Made by a program: the position numbers and the translations under genes. Shown one piece after another: positions 1 to 6,285 of a stretch of 6,481 bases of DNA. This DNA comes from Bacteroidaceae bacterium (GTDB lineage Bacteria > Bacteroidota > Bacteroidia > Bacteroidales > Bacteroidaceae), in assembly GCA_016302435.1 (NCBI GenBank), contig JAEDNQ010000126.1, positions 1 through 6,481 of the forward strand, given 5' to 3'. A model generated the notes under the pieces. That model was not told the origin of the DNA. It saw nothing but the letters and a program-made list of their open reading frames with translations, and made no database searches. The first letter of the stretch is position 1. Every line of letters starts with the position of its first letter.

Positions 1-10
1 CTATAGAATC

Positions 11-3000
11 CTACTTCTTTATTGAGTTATCTAATGATGGTTTGAGCTCATCGGGAGAGTCTTTGGTAAACATGTTTACAGCTCCAGCCACTTTAGTGAA
101 GAGATCCGACACATTATTTATATTTATGTCCCATGCGGGAGCGAACTTGTCCGACTGCATGTATGAGAGGATTGACTCACGCATCTGGCGAGCGACGATG
201 CGCTTGTCGAGGTTGTTGGTGATGTCCATTGTCGTCATAACGAGTTTGCCCTTGCCCACCTTGGCTTCGAAGAGCATGCCTATCTTGCGTGAGACGAACC
301 ATGTGTCGATGCTCTGGACGAGAGGCTGGAAGTCGGTTGGGAAGTCGGTGAACTGCATGACCTGCGCCCTATTGACGAGCTCCCACCACTGCAGGTCAGA
401 ATGGTAATCTGTCGGGAAGAGGTCGAAGATGGGGTGCGCATTGTCAACAAGGATGCCTGTAGTGTGAGGAGGGCGCATCTTGAACCATGATGTGTTCCAG
501 AAGACAGGAGTGAACTGCTGCACCACTTCCTTGCCATACGTCACCTTGCCACCAGCGCATATAAGCACCTTGCCACCCTTATTGAGGGTTTTGATAGCCT
601 TGGCATCGAGCGAGTCAGTCACATATATGCCTTTGGGAATCCATGACTTCTTCTCATATTTGACTTTCGTGGTCAACTGGGTTGGATAGACCCATATATC
701 CCAGTGATTGCGCACTTCTGTGCCAGGGATGGAGACAGAAAGCGTATATCTTGAGGCTTCTTCCACCTCTGAGAGAGGTACGGATATGCGTCCTATAGGA
801 ATATTGCCCCCTACAGGAAAGTCACGAGCGTCAAAATCTCCCTCAGCAAGAGGAGCTGGCTGATTAAGGAGCATGATGCCACCCTGTGTCTTTGGGGCAG
901 GTGTGAGACTCCAGTGAATATTGACATTCTTCATGGCGGCATCAGAGAACTGGTTTAACTCTACATCAGCCACAAAAGTCTCATCACTCTTATAAGTGAA
1001 CTTTGGCATTTTTGCCAAGGGAACAATGGGCGAGCAGAACTCCCTGAACTCTTCGCTGGTCATGTAGCCCTTGTCGTCAAAGAAGACATCGGTGAGACCG
1101 ACGAGGGCTGTGCCTTGTCCCGAGTAGTCGTTGAGGGCAAGGAGTTGGAAACCGGCATAGCGAGGAGTGCGCATGGTGCGTTCTATCTCTGCCTTATAGC
1201 AGATGGCCTGCAGTTTGCCCGAAGCCATCATGAAGTCATGAGCTCGCGACTCCATGCCGTTGTCACGGAGAAGGTCGCGGAATATTTCAAAGTTCTTCGC
1301 CTTGTTTACACCAGTGTACTTTGGTATCTCATCGAAGTTAGGGAAGGCGCACCACTGTCCTGTCTCGTGGCTGACGAAAGGCATGGTGATAGGTGTGTTG
1401 GGCATGTCCTTGCCATTGTATGTGGTGATGTTCTTCTCGAAGTTGACTATCGACTCCGGTGCTCGCTTCGACCACTCGTTAAGGCCTCTGGCTCCTGCCT
1501 TTACGGCATACTCGCTGCCTGGTTGCCATGCCCATCCACCTCCTACGCTAAATCCGCAATAGAGATGGCGTGGGTCATGCTGCTTCATCTGCGCCACATG
1601 GTCAGTAGACCACTTAACCCAGTTGCCTGCAGGCTCATTGCCGAAGGCGAAGAAGGTGAAGGAGGGATGGTTGCCATATTCATCGACTATGGCGAGGCTC
1701 TCGTCCATTAGGTATGTGTCTATAGGTTCGCCCCTGCCGAGCTTCACTCCGTGGTTGGGCCATGAAGGACCTTCAGGCTGTATGTACATTCCTACCATGT
1801 CGGCTGCGAGGAAGGCTGCCTCTGGAGGGCAGTAGCTATGGAAGCGTACGTGGTTGAGTCCGTAGGCCTTGCAGCGGTTGAAGACACGAAGCCATGAGTC
1901 CACATCCATGGGAGGATAGCCAGTATTGGGGAAATTGCAGTTTTCCACGGTGCCGCGAAGCTGTATCTGTCTGCCATTGACATAGAACATCTTATCGCGT
2001 ATCTCTATCTTGCGCATGCCGAAGACGGTCTCCTTGCTGTAGGTGCGACCATCGGCCGTAGTCAGACAGACCTCTAATCTGTAGAGCTGTGGGTGGAACT
2101 CATCCCAAAGGAGCATGCCGTCGCCCATGTCAAGAGCCACGTCAGACGACACCACCTTGTCGTCGCTAAGGGTAATCTGCACAGGTTTGGATGAGACGGC
2201 ATGTGTCTTGTCTGTGTTGAATGCTGTGGCTTTAAGTGTCAGTGTGGCTTTTTTGCCTGGCTTGCAGTCGAGCATCTCCACATGGACGTTGGCTCTTCGG
2301 TTGTCAATGTCAGGATACACAGCCACATAGTCCAGGGCATTGAAGGGACGTAGCTCCATCTTGCCCACTATGCCATTCCAGTCGCCCTGTGTCTGGTCAG
2401 TGATGGAGTGGGAGTCTTGCCCCACCTTGACCGTCTCGGGGTCGTTGTCCACACAAATGGCTATGGTGTTTTCACCAGGATTGAGCATGCCATAAAGATA
2501 GAAAACATGGGGGACGGAGAGAGACTTCTGCATGCGGTCAACCTTCTCGCCATTGACCCACACCTGAGTGGTGATATGGGGTCTCTCAAGATAGAGGGCA
2601 TACATAGGCAGGTCAGCCGAGTCGGGTAGTGTAATGGTCTTCTTGTACCACGCCTTACCCACATAGTGTTTGTCTGGAGTAAGGAAAAACTGGAGCTTCA
2701 TGTCCTTGCCTGGGTTGCGGTAGCGCTTCATGTAGGGGTTGAAGAAATAGCTGGAGTCGTAGAGAGAACCTACCCAGCGAGTGTTGACACTGATGTCATC
2801 GCCCTTGAGACGCTGTGGCATGGAAGCTGGGAGGAGGATGGTGTCGTCAAATGGTGTGGTGGCGGCATACCATGCCTCTGATTCACCTTTGCCGTCACGG
2901 TCTATACGGAACTGCCACTGACCAGAGAGGTCAATGGTCTGAGCTGCTGATGGAAGGATATAGGCAAAGATGAGAAGTGGAATAAGCAGAAAATAGCAAA

Positions 3001-3013
3001 AAATAGTTTTCAT
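11..3013 (-). CDS. Secreted glycoside hydrolase family 2 enzyme (1000 aa, exo-beta-glycosidase, substrate unknown)
   Basis: Predicted periplasmic or surface exo-acting beta-glycosidase. A type I signal peptide is visible (hydrophobic residues 4-20, likely cut after Ser-Ala-Ala, about residue 24). The GH2 sugar-binding jelly roll spans about 27-225 (FLTPDKHYVGKAWYKK, then VWVNGEKV at 151-158), followed by an Ig-like domain (about 230-335) and a TIM barrel (about 338-640). The likely acid/base is Glu460 in FGNEP and the likely nucleophile is Glu550 in SHETGQW, both placed as expected for a retaining GH2 enzyme. After ALNDYSGQGTALVG (626-639) comes a beta-rich region, then an alpha/beta segment (about 790-955, with GGKVLICAGG at 813-822) resembling a glutamine-amidotransferase-like fold, and a 40-residue tail. 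The gene appears intact. The start is Met followed directly by the signal peptide. Family members include beta-galactosidases, beta-glucuronidases and beta-mannosidases; the sequence alone does not identify the substrate. The neighbouring GH105 gene makes a pectic or other uronic-acid-containing glycan plausible (inference). Confidence 0.93.
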   Translation of the reverse strand: MKTIFCYFLLIPLLIFAYILPSAAQTIDLSGQWQFRIDRDGKGESEAWYAATTPFDDTILLPASMPQRLKGDDISVNTRWVGSLYDSSYFFNPYMKRYRNPGKDMKLQFFLTPDKHYVGKAWYKKTITLPDSADLPMYALYLERPHITTQVWVNGEKVDRMQKSLSVPHVFYLYGMLNPGENTIAICVDNDPETVKVGQDSHSITDQTQGDWNGIVGKMELRPFNALDYVAVYPDIDNRRANVHVEMLDCKPGKKATLTLKATAFNTDKTHAVSSKPVQITLSDDKVVSSDVALDMGDGMLLWDEFHPQLYRLEVCLTTADGRTYSKETVFGMRKIEIRDKMFYVNGRQIQLRGTVENCNFPNTGYPPMDVDSWLRVFNRCKAYGLNHVRFHSYCPPEAAFLAADMVGMYIQPEGPSWPNHGVKLGRGEPIDTYLMDESLAIVDEYGNHPSFTFFAFGNEPAGNWVKWSTDHVAQMKQHDPRHLYCGFSVGGGWAWQPGSEYAVKAGARGLNEWSKRAPESIVNFEKNITTYNGKDMPNTPITMPFVSHETGQWCAFPNFDEIPKYTGVNKAKNFEIFRDLLRDNGMESRAHDFMMASGKLQAICYKAEIERTMRTPRYAGFQLLALNDYSGQGTALVGLTDVFFDDKGYMTSEEFREFCSPIVPLAKMPKFTYKSDETFVADVELNQFSDAAMKNVNIHWSLTPAPKTQGGIMLLNQPAPLAEGDFDARDFPVGGNIPIGRISVPLSEVEEASRYTLSVSIPGTEVRNHWDIWVYPTQLTTKVKYEKKSWIPKGIYVTDSLDAKAIKTLNKGGKVLICAGGKVTYGKEVVQQFTPVFWNTSWFKMRPPHTTGILVDNAHPIFDLFPTDYHSDLQWWELVNRAQVMQFTDFPTDFQPLVQSIDTWFVSRKIGMLFEAKVGKGKLVMTTMDITNNLDKRIVARQMRESILSYMQSDKFAPAWDININNVSDLFTKVAGAVNMFTKDSPDELKPSLDNSIKK

Positions 3014-3035
3014 AGTGGGATAGTTAGTAAAAATA

Positions 3036-3063
3036 GAAGCTATAGAGACTATAGAAGCTATAG
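3036..3063. repeat. Three tandem 9-bp units with CTATAG cores in the GH2 leader
   Basis: Three adjacent 9-bp units, GAAGCTATA, GAGACTATA and GAAGCTATA, are followed by G. This places the palindrome CTATAG at 3040-3045, 3049-3054 and 3058-3063. The array lies 23 to 50 bp upstream of the GH2 start and just past the ferredoxin terminator, so it falls in the promoter or leader of GH2. It could be a regulator-binding array or a simple slippage repeat; nothing in the sequence decides between them. The same CTATAG hexamer is present at bases 1-6, right after the GH2 stop codon. Confidence 0.75.
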
Positions 3064-3073
3064 TTTGTTTTTG

Positions 3074-3110
3074 AAAAAAGCGACAGACTCTGAGTGAGAG
3101 AATGCCGCTT
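3074..3110 (-). terminator. Intrinsic terminator of the ferredoxin gene
   Basis: Read on the minus strand, AAGCGGCA (3110-3103) pairs with TGTCGCTT (3085-3078), including one G-U pair. A 2x2 internal loop and a CTCT/AGAG inner stem with a 5-base loop follow. The hairpin runs straight into a run of six T (3079-3074). There is no T-run on the opposite side, so it acts only on leftward transcription. It starts about 50 bp after the ferredoxin stop codon and separates the ferredoxin transcript from GH2. Confidence 0.85.
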
Positions 3111-3161
3111 AAACTTGATTTTGTGCAATAAAATCTTCAGGAGCGATGGTTGCTCTATCGA

Positions 3162-3335
3162 TTATTCGCCTGGAGCGATAGCACCTGCTGGACATGCGTC
3201 AGCACAAGTGCCGCAGTCTACACATGCGTCTGCATCGATTACATACTTGCCATCACCTTCGCTGATAGCTCCTGATGGGCACTCGCCAGCGCAAGTACCG
3301 CACATTACACAGTCGTCACTAATTACGTAAGCCAT
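3162..3335 (-). CDS. Small 2[4Fe-4S] ferredoxin (57 aa)
   Basis: A cytoplasmic low-potential electron carrier of the clostridial (bacterial 2[4Fe-4S]) type. Two C-x2-C-x2-C-x3-C-P motifs are present: Cys9, 12, 15, 19 and Cys38, 41, 44, 48. By the family pattern, one cluster uses the first three cysteines of one motif plus the last of the other. The protein begins MAYVISDDCVMCG and ends GAIAPGE, with the acidic, Ala/Gly-rich composition usual for these ferredoxins. Its length of 55-60 residues is normal. Likely partners are pyruvate:ferredoxin oxidoreductase or similar anaerobic redox enzymes, which is family knowledge and not visible here. It has its own promoter at 3415-3447, an AT-rich leader of about 70 nt without Shine-Dalgarno, and its own terminator at 3074-3110, so it is probably transcribed alone and at a high level. 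Confidence 0.96.
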   Translation of the reverse strand: MAYVISDDCVMCGTCAGECPSGAISEGDGKYVIDADACVDCGTCADACPAGAIAPGE

Positions 3336-3414
3336 GTTTTTGTTCTTTTAATTATTTATTATTATTAATTATGTGTTGTTTCGTTTATGCAGTCCCCAAA
3401 AGGATAAGCATGTG

Positions 3415-3447
3415 CAAATGTAGGAAAAGTTTTTGTTTTATACCAAA
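3415..3447 (-). promoter_or_regulatory. Bacteroidetes-type promoter of the ferredoxin gene
   Basis: On the minus strand a -33 element TTTG (3447-3444) is separated by 21 bp from a -7 element TACATTTG (3422-3415), matching the Bacteroides sigma-70 consensus TTTG / TAnnTTTG. Transcription would begin near 3408, giving a leader of about 70 nt. The -33 element lies inside one arm of the inverted repeat at 3442-3506. Confidence 0.8.
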
Positions 3448-3506
3448 TTTTAGGTAGACAAAATGCTCTCAGGAACGAATTTTATACCTAAAACAGGGTA
3501 TTTGGT
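3442..3506. repeat. Interrupted inverted repeat overlapping the ferredoxin -33 element
   Basis: The left arm ACCAAATTTTAGGTA (3442-3456) is matched by TACCTAAAA (3485-3493) and ATTTGGT (3500-3506), with six extra bases (CAGGGT) splitting the right arm and a 28-bp centre. That makes about 15 complementary pairs with one bulge. It lies between the DUF4837 stop and the ferredoxin promoter. No T-run follows the hairpin in the leftward direction, so it is not a standard terminator. An operator or an RNA structure at the end of the DUF4837 transcript are both possible. Confidence 0.6.
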
Positions 3507-3540
3507 TTCATGCGAGCCTTTTTCAGCACTCTAAACGGCA

Positions 3541-4539
3541 CTATTTGCTGTCACTCTTAACCAGTGTCTGCAAAGCCGCTTCAAGCTGACGCATGATGGG
3601 CTTTTTCTTCTCTTCTGGAGCGCAGACAAACCCTTCTGCTACAATGATGCGGTTGTTGACCGAGTCGGGGAAATAGTATGAGACAAACGGTCCGCCCATG
3701 GCATCGTGGCGCATGCCCCACAGGCCTCTCATGACAGCTATCGTCTGAGTGTTGAAGTTCACCACGTCTGGCAGCACAGTGCGGGAGTCTGTCTCCATCC
3801 ATTGGTCCTCGCGGTCGCCAGGAATGTTGATCTTCATGATGGAGTCACGTGCAGCCACCATCATCTCCAATGTCATGTGTTGCAGAGGTAGAGTGTAGAT
3901 GCATACATTCTGTCGGAATGCACGTTTGGAGGCCGCTGCCCAGAAGAAGTCCTTGCCTTCCTTGATGTCGTCAACGTCCTCAGGTGCATTTATCTCAAGT
4001 CCGAATTGCTTCTTTGCCTGACGCATCACGTTACCGCTATATTTCTTGCTGAGACCTGCCACCTCACGTGCAAACTCGTTCTTGTTGAACTCGCCGAGGA
4101 CAAACTGGCTGCTTTCCTGCACGAGTGTCATAAGTCCTGCATTGTCGGGGGAGCACATATATATAATGGTCTGCGGACGTGCATACTGGTTGACCGCCTT
4201 CCGCACCTCTGGCTTGGTGTACTTCTTGTCAACATCGACAATGACAATGTTGGAGTAAAGGCGGAAGACTCCATCGAAAGAGCGCGGTTCGATGGTGGTG
4301 ACTCGGAAACTGGGTTCTGACTGTGGCAATACCTCCACAGGGGTCTCTACCATGTCCTTGACTGCCTTGCCCGTCTCTGTCTTGAGCCAATCTTTGTTGG
4401 CCACAAGCAACAGTTCGTAGGGCGCGCTCTGAGCCTTGGCTGTGACTTCACTCTTCTTTCCTTCTTCTTTCTTCTCTGAGGAGCAGGCAAAGAAGAGAAG
4501 GGGAAGGAACAAAAGGAATAGGATGTTGTTCTTTCTCAT
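3541..4539 (-). CDS. DUF4837 family lipoprotein (332 aa), function unknown
   Basis: Predicted envelope lipoprotein of a Bacteroidetes-restricted family of unknown function. The chosen start (MRKNN) gives a compact signal: two basic residues, a hydrophobic stretch rich in Leu and Phe, then FFAC with the lipid-bearing Cys at residue 19. A start four codons upstream at 4551 (MIFIM) is also open but adds hydrophobic residues before the basic N-region. The mature protein begins SSEKKEEGKK, a Ser/charged segment like the surface-export signals of Bacteroidetes lipoproteins (inference). The remainder looks like a soluble alpha/beta protein: YELLLVANKDW early, NIVIVDVDKKYTKPEVR in the middle, then FRQNVCIYTLP and VVNFNTQTIAVMRGLWGMRHDAMGGPFVSYYF near the end. 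No catalytic motif is recognised. It lies 74 bp downstream of GH105, with no terminator or consensus promoter between, so co-transcription is possible. The ferredoxin follows from its own promoter. Confidence 0.85.
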   Translation of the reverse strand: MRKNNILFLLFLPLLFFACSSEKKEEGKKSEVTAKAQSAPYELLLVANKDWLKTETGKAVKDMVETPVEVLPQSEPSFRVTTIEPRSFDGVFRLYSNIVIVDVDKKYTKPEVRKAVNQYARPQTIIYMCSPDNAGLMTLVQESSQFVLGEFNKNEFAREVAGLSKKYSGNVMRQAKKQFGLEINAPEDVDDIKEGKDFFWAAASKRAFRQNVCIYTLPLQHMTLEMMVAARDSIMKINIPGDREDQWMETDSRTVLPDVVNFNTQTIAVMRGLWGMRHDAMGGPFVSYYFPDSVNNRIIVAEGFVCAPEEKKKPIMRQLEAALQTLVKSDSK

Positions 4540-4613
4540 AATAAATATCAAACGATTGTAGAATCACTTACTTACTCTTTGTCTTAAAGCGGTCACCATA
4601 AAGTACATGATTG

Positions 4614-5903
4614 TCACTTTTGTTCTATCAACCTCACCACCTCAGTACCGCAAAGCAAGAAGCAGCCAAGTCCGTAGTCGTCGAAGTCAGGTTCTTTGTC
4701 ATACGTCACAGGTTGTGAGTCAGAGGGCTGTTTGCCTGTGCCCTGCACATAGCCGAGGAATCCATTTGGATGCAGGCAAGTGCTGACCATAGTTTCCCAT
4801 GTGCGGTAGATGATGGGGGCATACTTCTTCTTGGACAGATAACCATGGCGCACACCCCATGCCATGCCGTAGATGAAGAGTGCCGTGCCTGAGAGTTCTA
4901 TGCCTCCGTAGTTGCTTTCGTCGTGGAGGGACACATTCCAAAATCCATCCTGCCGCTGGCAGGCGAGAAGGGCCTTGGTCATGAGGAGGAAGTCTTTGCG
5001 GTAGTCGCCGAAGTGCTCGTCCACCTTTATATTGCGCCATTTTGTCTCTCCCAGAGGCTCCATGAAGGCAGGGGCGGCAGATCCCTTGGCGACAAGCATG
5101 GCATCCATAGCTCTCACCAGTGCGGCATAAACCCATCCATTTCCACGACTCCAGTAGCAGTCCTCGCCATTGGGTTCTTTATATGGGGGGACAAAGTCGC
5201 TATCCCTCCACCATAGTCCATCCTTTACATTAAGCAGGCCGCCGCCAATATCGTCTCTCGAAGCCTCATACATGTCCCAGCCTTTGTCTGTATAGCGGTC
5301 AGCCTCAACGTCGCCCGAGAAGTGGGAGATGCGCGCCATCTTGCTGAACACAGGCAGTCCCATCTGTATGGCATCTATCCATGTCCAGTCGCGGTCACTG
5401 CCAGTAGACTTTGTCATCGAGCCTGCTATCCATGGGGTGTCCTCTGCCTCAATCAGATTGTCGAGACATTGTTTGGTGGGCAGATATGCTGCGCCTGTCT
5501 TATGCGCCACTCCCCTATCTTCCATCCAGTACATGTCGAGATATGTCTGCGAGCAGCAGTAGTCATCGGCATCTCGCGTGGTCACTCCGTTGCGTGGTGT
5601 CCACTTGTGGGCATTGCCCCAGTCGGATATATATTTATAATATGTATCGTATTTTTCATTTCCAAGCAGTCGTTCTAACTCAGCGAGAGCCGTCAATCCT
5701 TCGAAATAAACACCACGTGTCCACAGGTTGGAAGGTCGTTCTTTCTTGACGAATGTCGGTTTTCCTGGGTCTGGATATTTCTTTATGAAATGGTCATTGG
5801 CACGCTCCATAGCCTCCATCACATCGTGTGTCGTTGGTTGGGCAGACGCTGTAGTGCCGAATAGTGCCACAAGGGCAAGCACAAATAGTTTTGTTATTCG
5901 CAT
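4614..5903 (-). CDS. Secreted GH88/GH105 unsaturated glycuronyl hydrolase (429 aa)
   Basis: Predicted periplasmic enzyme that removes the 4,5-unsaturated uronic acid left at the non-reducing end of oligosaccharides by polysaccharide lyases. In the YteR/YesR type this is rhamnogalacturonyl hydrolase activity, working by hydration of the double bond. A signal peptide covers residues 1-21 (cut after Ala-Ser-Ala). The rest reads as an (alpha/alpha)6 barrel: RGVYFEGLTALAEL (63-76), DADDYCCSQTYLDMY (111-125) with the first conserved Asp (113 or 114), WTWIDAIQMGLPVF (173-186) with likely catalytic Asp177, SRGNGWVYAAL (252-262), ELSGTALFIYGMAWG (336-350), and the C-terminal DYGLGCFLLCGTEVVRL (409-425). 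Length is normal for a GH105 with a signal peptide. Substrates of relatives also include ulvan, heparinoid-like and arabinogalactan fragments, so pectin is likely but not proven. It has a clear promoter at 5975-6005 and a hairpin in its leader. No partner lyase is visible. Confidence 0.92.
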   Translation of the reverse strand: MRITKLFVLALVALFGTTASAQPTTHDVMEAMERANDHFIKKYPDPGKPTFVKKERPSNLWTRGVYFEGLTALAELERLLGNEKYDTYYKYISDWGNAHKWTPRNGVTTRDADDYCCSQTYLDMYWMEDRGVAHKTGAAYLPTKQCLDNLIEAEDTPWIAGSMTKSTGSDRDWTWIDAIQMGLPVFSKMARISHFSGDVEADRYTDKGWDMYEASRDDIGGGLLNVKDGLWWRDSDFVPPYKEPNGEDCYWSRGNGWVYAALVRAMDAMLVAKGSAAPAFMEPLGETKWRNIKVDEHFGDYRKDFLLMTKALLACQRQDGFWNVSLHDESNYGGIELSGTALFIYGMAWGVRHGYLSKKKYAPIIYRTWETMVSTCLHPNGFLGYVQGTGKQPSDSQPVTYDKEPDFDDYGLGCFLLCGTEVVRLIEQK

Positions 5904-5931
5904 GGTTGTTAGTAATGTTTAGTTAGACAAA

Positions 5932-5953
5932 GCAGAGATAGCAGCCTCTCTGC
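5932..5953 (-). promoter_or_regulatory. Perfect 7-bp hairpin in the GH105 mRNA leader
   Basis: GCAGAGA (5932-5938) and TCTCTGC (5947-5953) are perfect inverted copies around an 8-base loop. Given the promoter at 5975-6005, the hairpin would begin about 15 nt from the predicted 5' end of the transcript and end about 28 nt before the start codon. There is no T-run, so it is not a simple terminator. It may stabilise the 5' end of the message or act in translational control. Confidence 0.6.
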
Positions 5954-5974
5954 CATACAATATTGATTTGGGTG

Positions 5975-6005
5975 CAAAGATAGGATTATTTTTTGAAACC
6001 ACAAA
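5975..6005 (-). promoter_or_regulatory. Bacteroidetes-type promoter of the GH105 gene
   Basis: On the minus strand -33 TTTG (6005-6002), a 19-bp spacer and -7 TATCTTTG (5982-5975) fit the Bacteroides sigma-70 consensus well. The predicted start is near 5968, about 65 nt before the ATG. The decamer array begins about 36-47 bp upstream of the -33 element, a position where an activator could also act. Confidence 0.8.
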
Positions 6006-6040
6006 ACAATTGTTCACTTTTTGAGGCAGCCACTCCCATT

Positions 6041-6110
6041 TTGTTGTCAGATGTTGACTGCTGTTGATAACTGTTGACAACTGTTGATAACTCTTCGCAG
6101 GTGTTCATAA
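6041..6110 (+). repeat. Tandem decamer array related to CTGTTGATAA
   Basis: Read in steps of ten: TTGTTGTCAG, ATGTTGACTG, CTGTTGATAA, CTGTTGACAA, CTGTTGATAA, CTCTTCGCAG, GTGTTCATAA. Units 3 and 5 (6061-6070, 6081-6090) are identical and unit 4 differs by one base; the outer units are more diverged. The 10-bp step places every copy on nearly the same face of the helix, as expected for cooperative protein binding. The nonamer TGTTGATAA is the reverse complement of TTATCAACA, one base from the E. coli DnaA box TTATCCACA. Confidence 0.85.
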
Positions 6111-6285
6111 CCCATGGTTTAGAGGGCTCACTCCGCAAGCACATGTTGATAAAGTCTCACATACGAACAGGCATGAATAATAAAAATGTTGACAACTCTG
6201 TTGATAAGTACCTGCATCAATACATAAGACAAGGTGGTAGAATATTATATCACAACATGTTAACCTACTTACTCACTTATCAACA
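6052..6285. other. Cluster of DnaA-box-like nonamers; candidate replication origin or DnaA-binding region
   Basis: Exact TGTTGATAA occurs at 6062, 6082, 6144 and 6199 on the plus strand, and an inverted TTATCAACA at 6277-6285. One-base variants are TGTTGACAA at 6072 and 6187 and TGTTCATAA at 6102; TGTTGACTG at 6052 is weaker. An AT-rich stretch with palindromes (6241-6262, including AACATGTT and GTTAAC) lies between the last direct box and the inverted box and could be an unwinding element. The genes to the left are all transcribed away from this region, as is common beside an origin. No dnaA, dnaN or rep gene is visible, and an operator array for GH105 is a real alternative. The box pattern is plainly visible; the origin role is inference. 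Confidence 0.45.

Noticed and set aside
1115..1711. 198-codon open frame on the plus strand inside GH2
   Set aside because: It is wholly antisense to a well-supported GH2 gene, has no recognisable domain, and is expected from the codon use of the opposite strand.
3442..3506. Intrinsic terminator for the DUF4837 gene
   Set aside because: The 28-base loop, the bulge and the absence of a T-run after the hairpin on the minus strand do not fit an intrinsic terminator.
4006..4320. 104-codon plus-strand frame inside the DUF4837 gene
   Set aside because: Antisense shadow of a gene with a clear signal peptide and family match; no promoter or domain of its own.
4540..4613. Promoter for the DUF4837 gene in the gap after GH105
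   Set aside because: The closest match (GTTTG near 4551-4555) lacks the TA at the right distance, and no paired -33 element was found.
4720..5136. 138-codon minus-strand frame overlapping GH105 in another phase
   Set aside because: It lies within the conserved part of GH105, is rich in Arg, His, Pro and Cys as out-of-phase translations often are, and matches no family.
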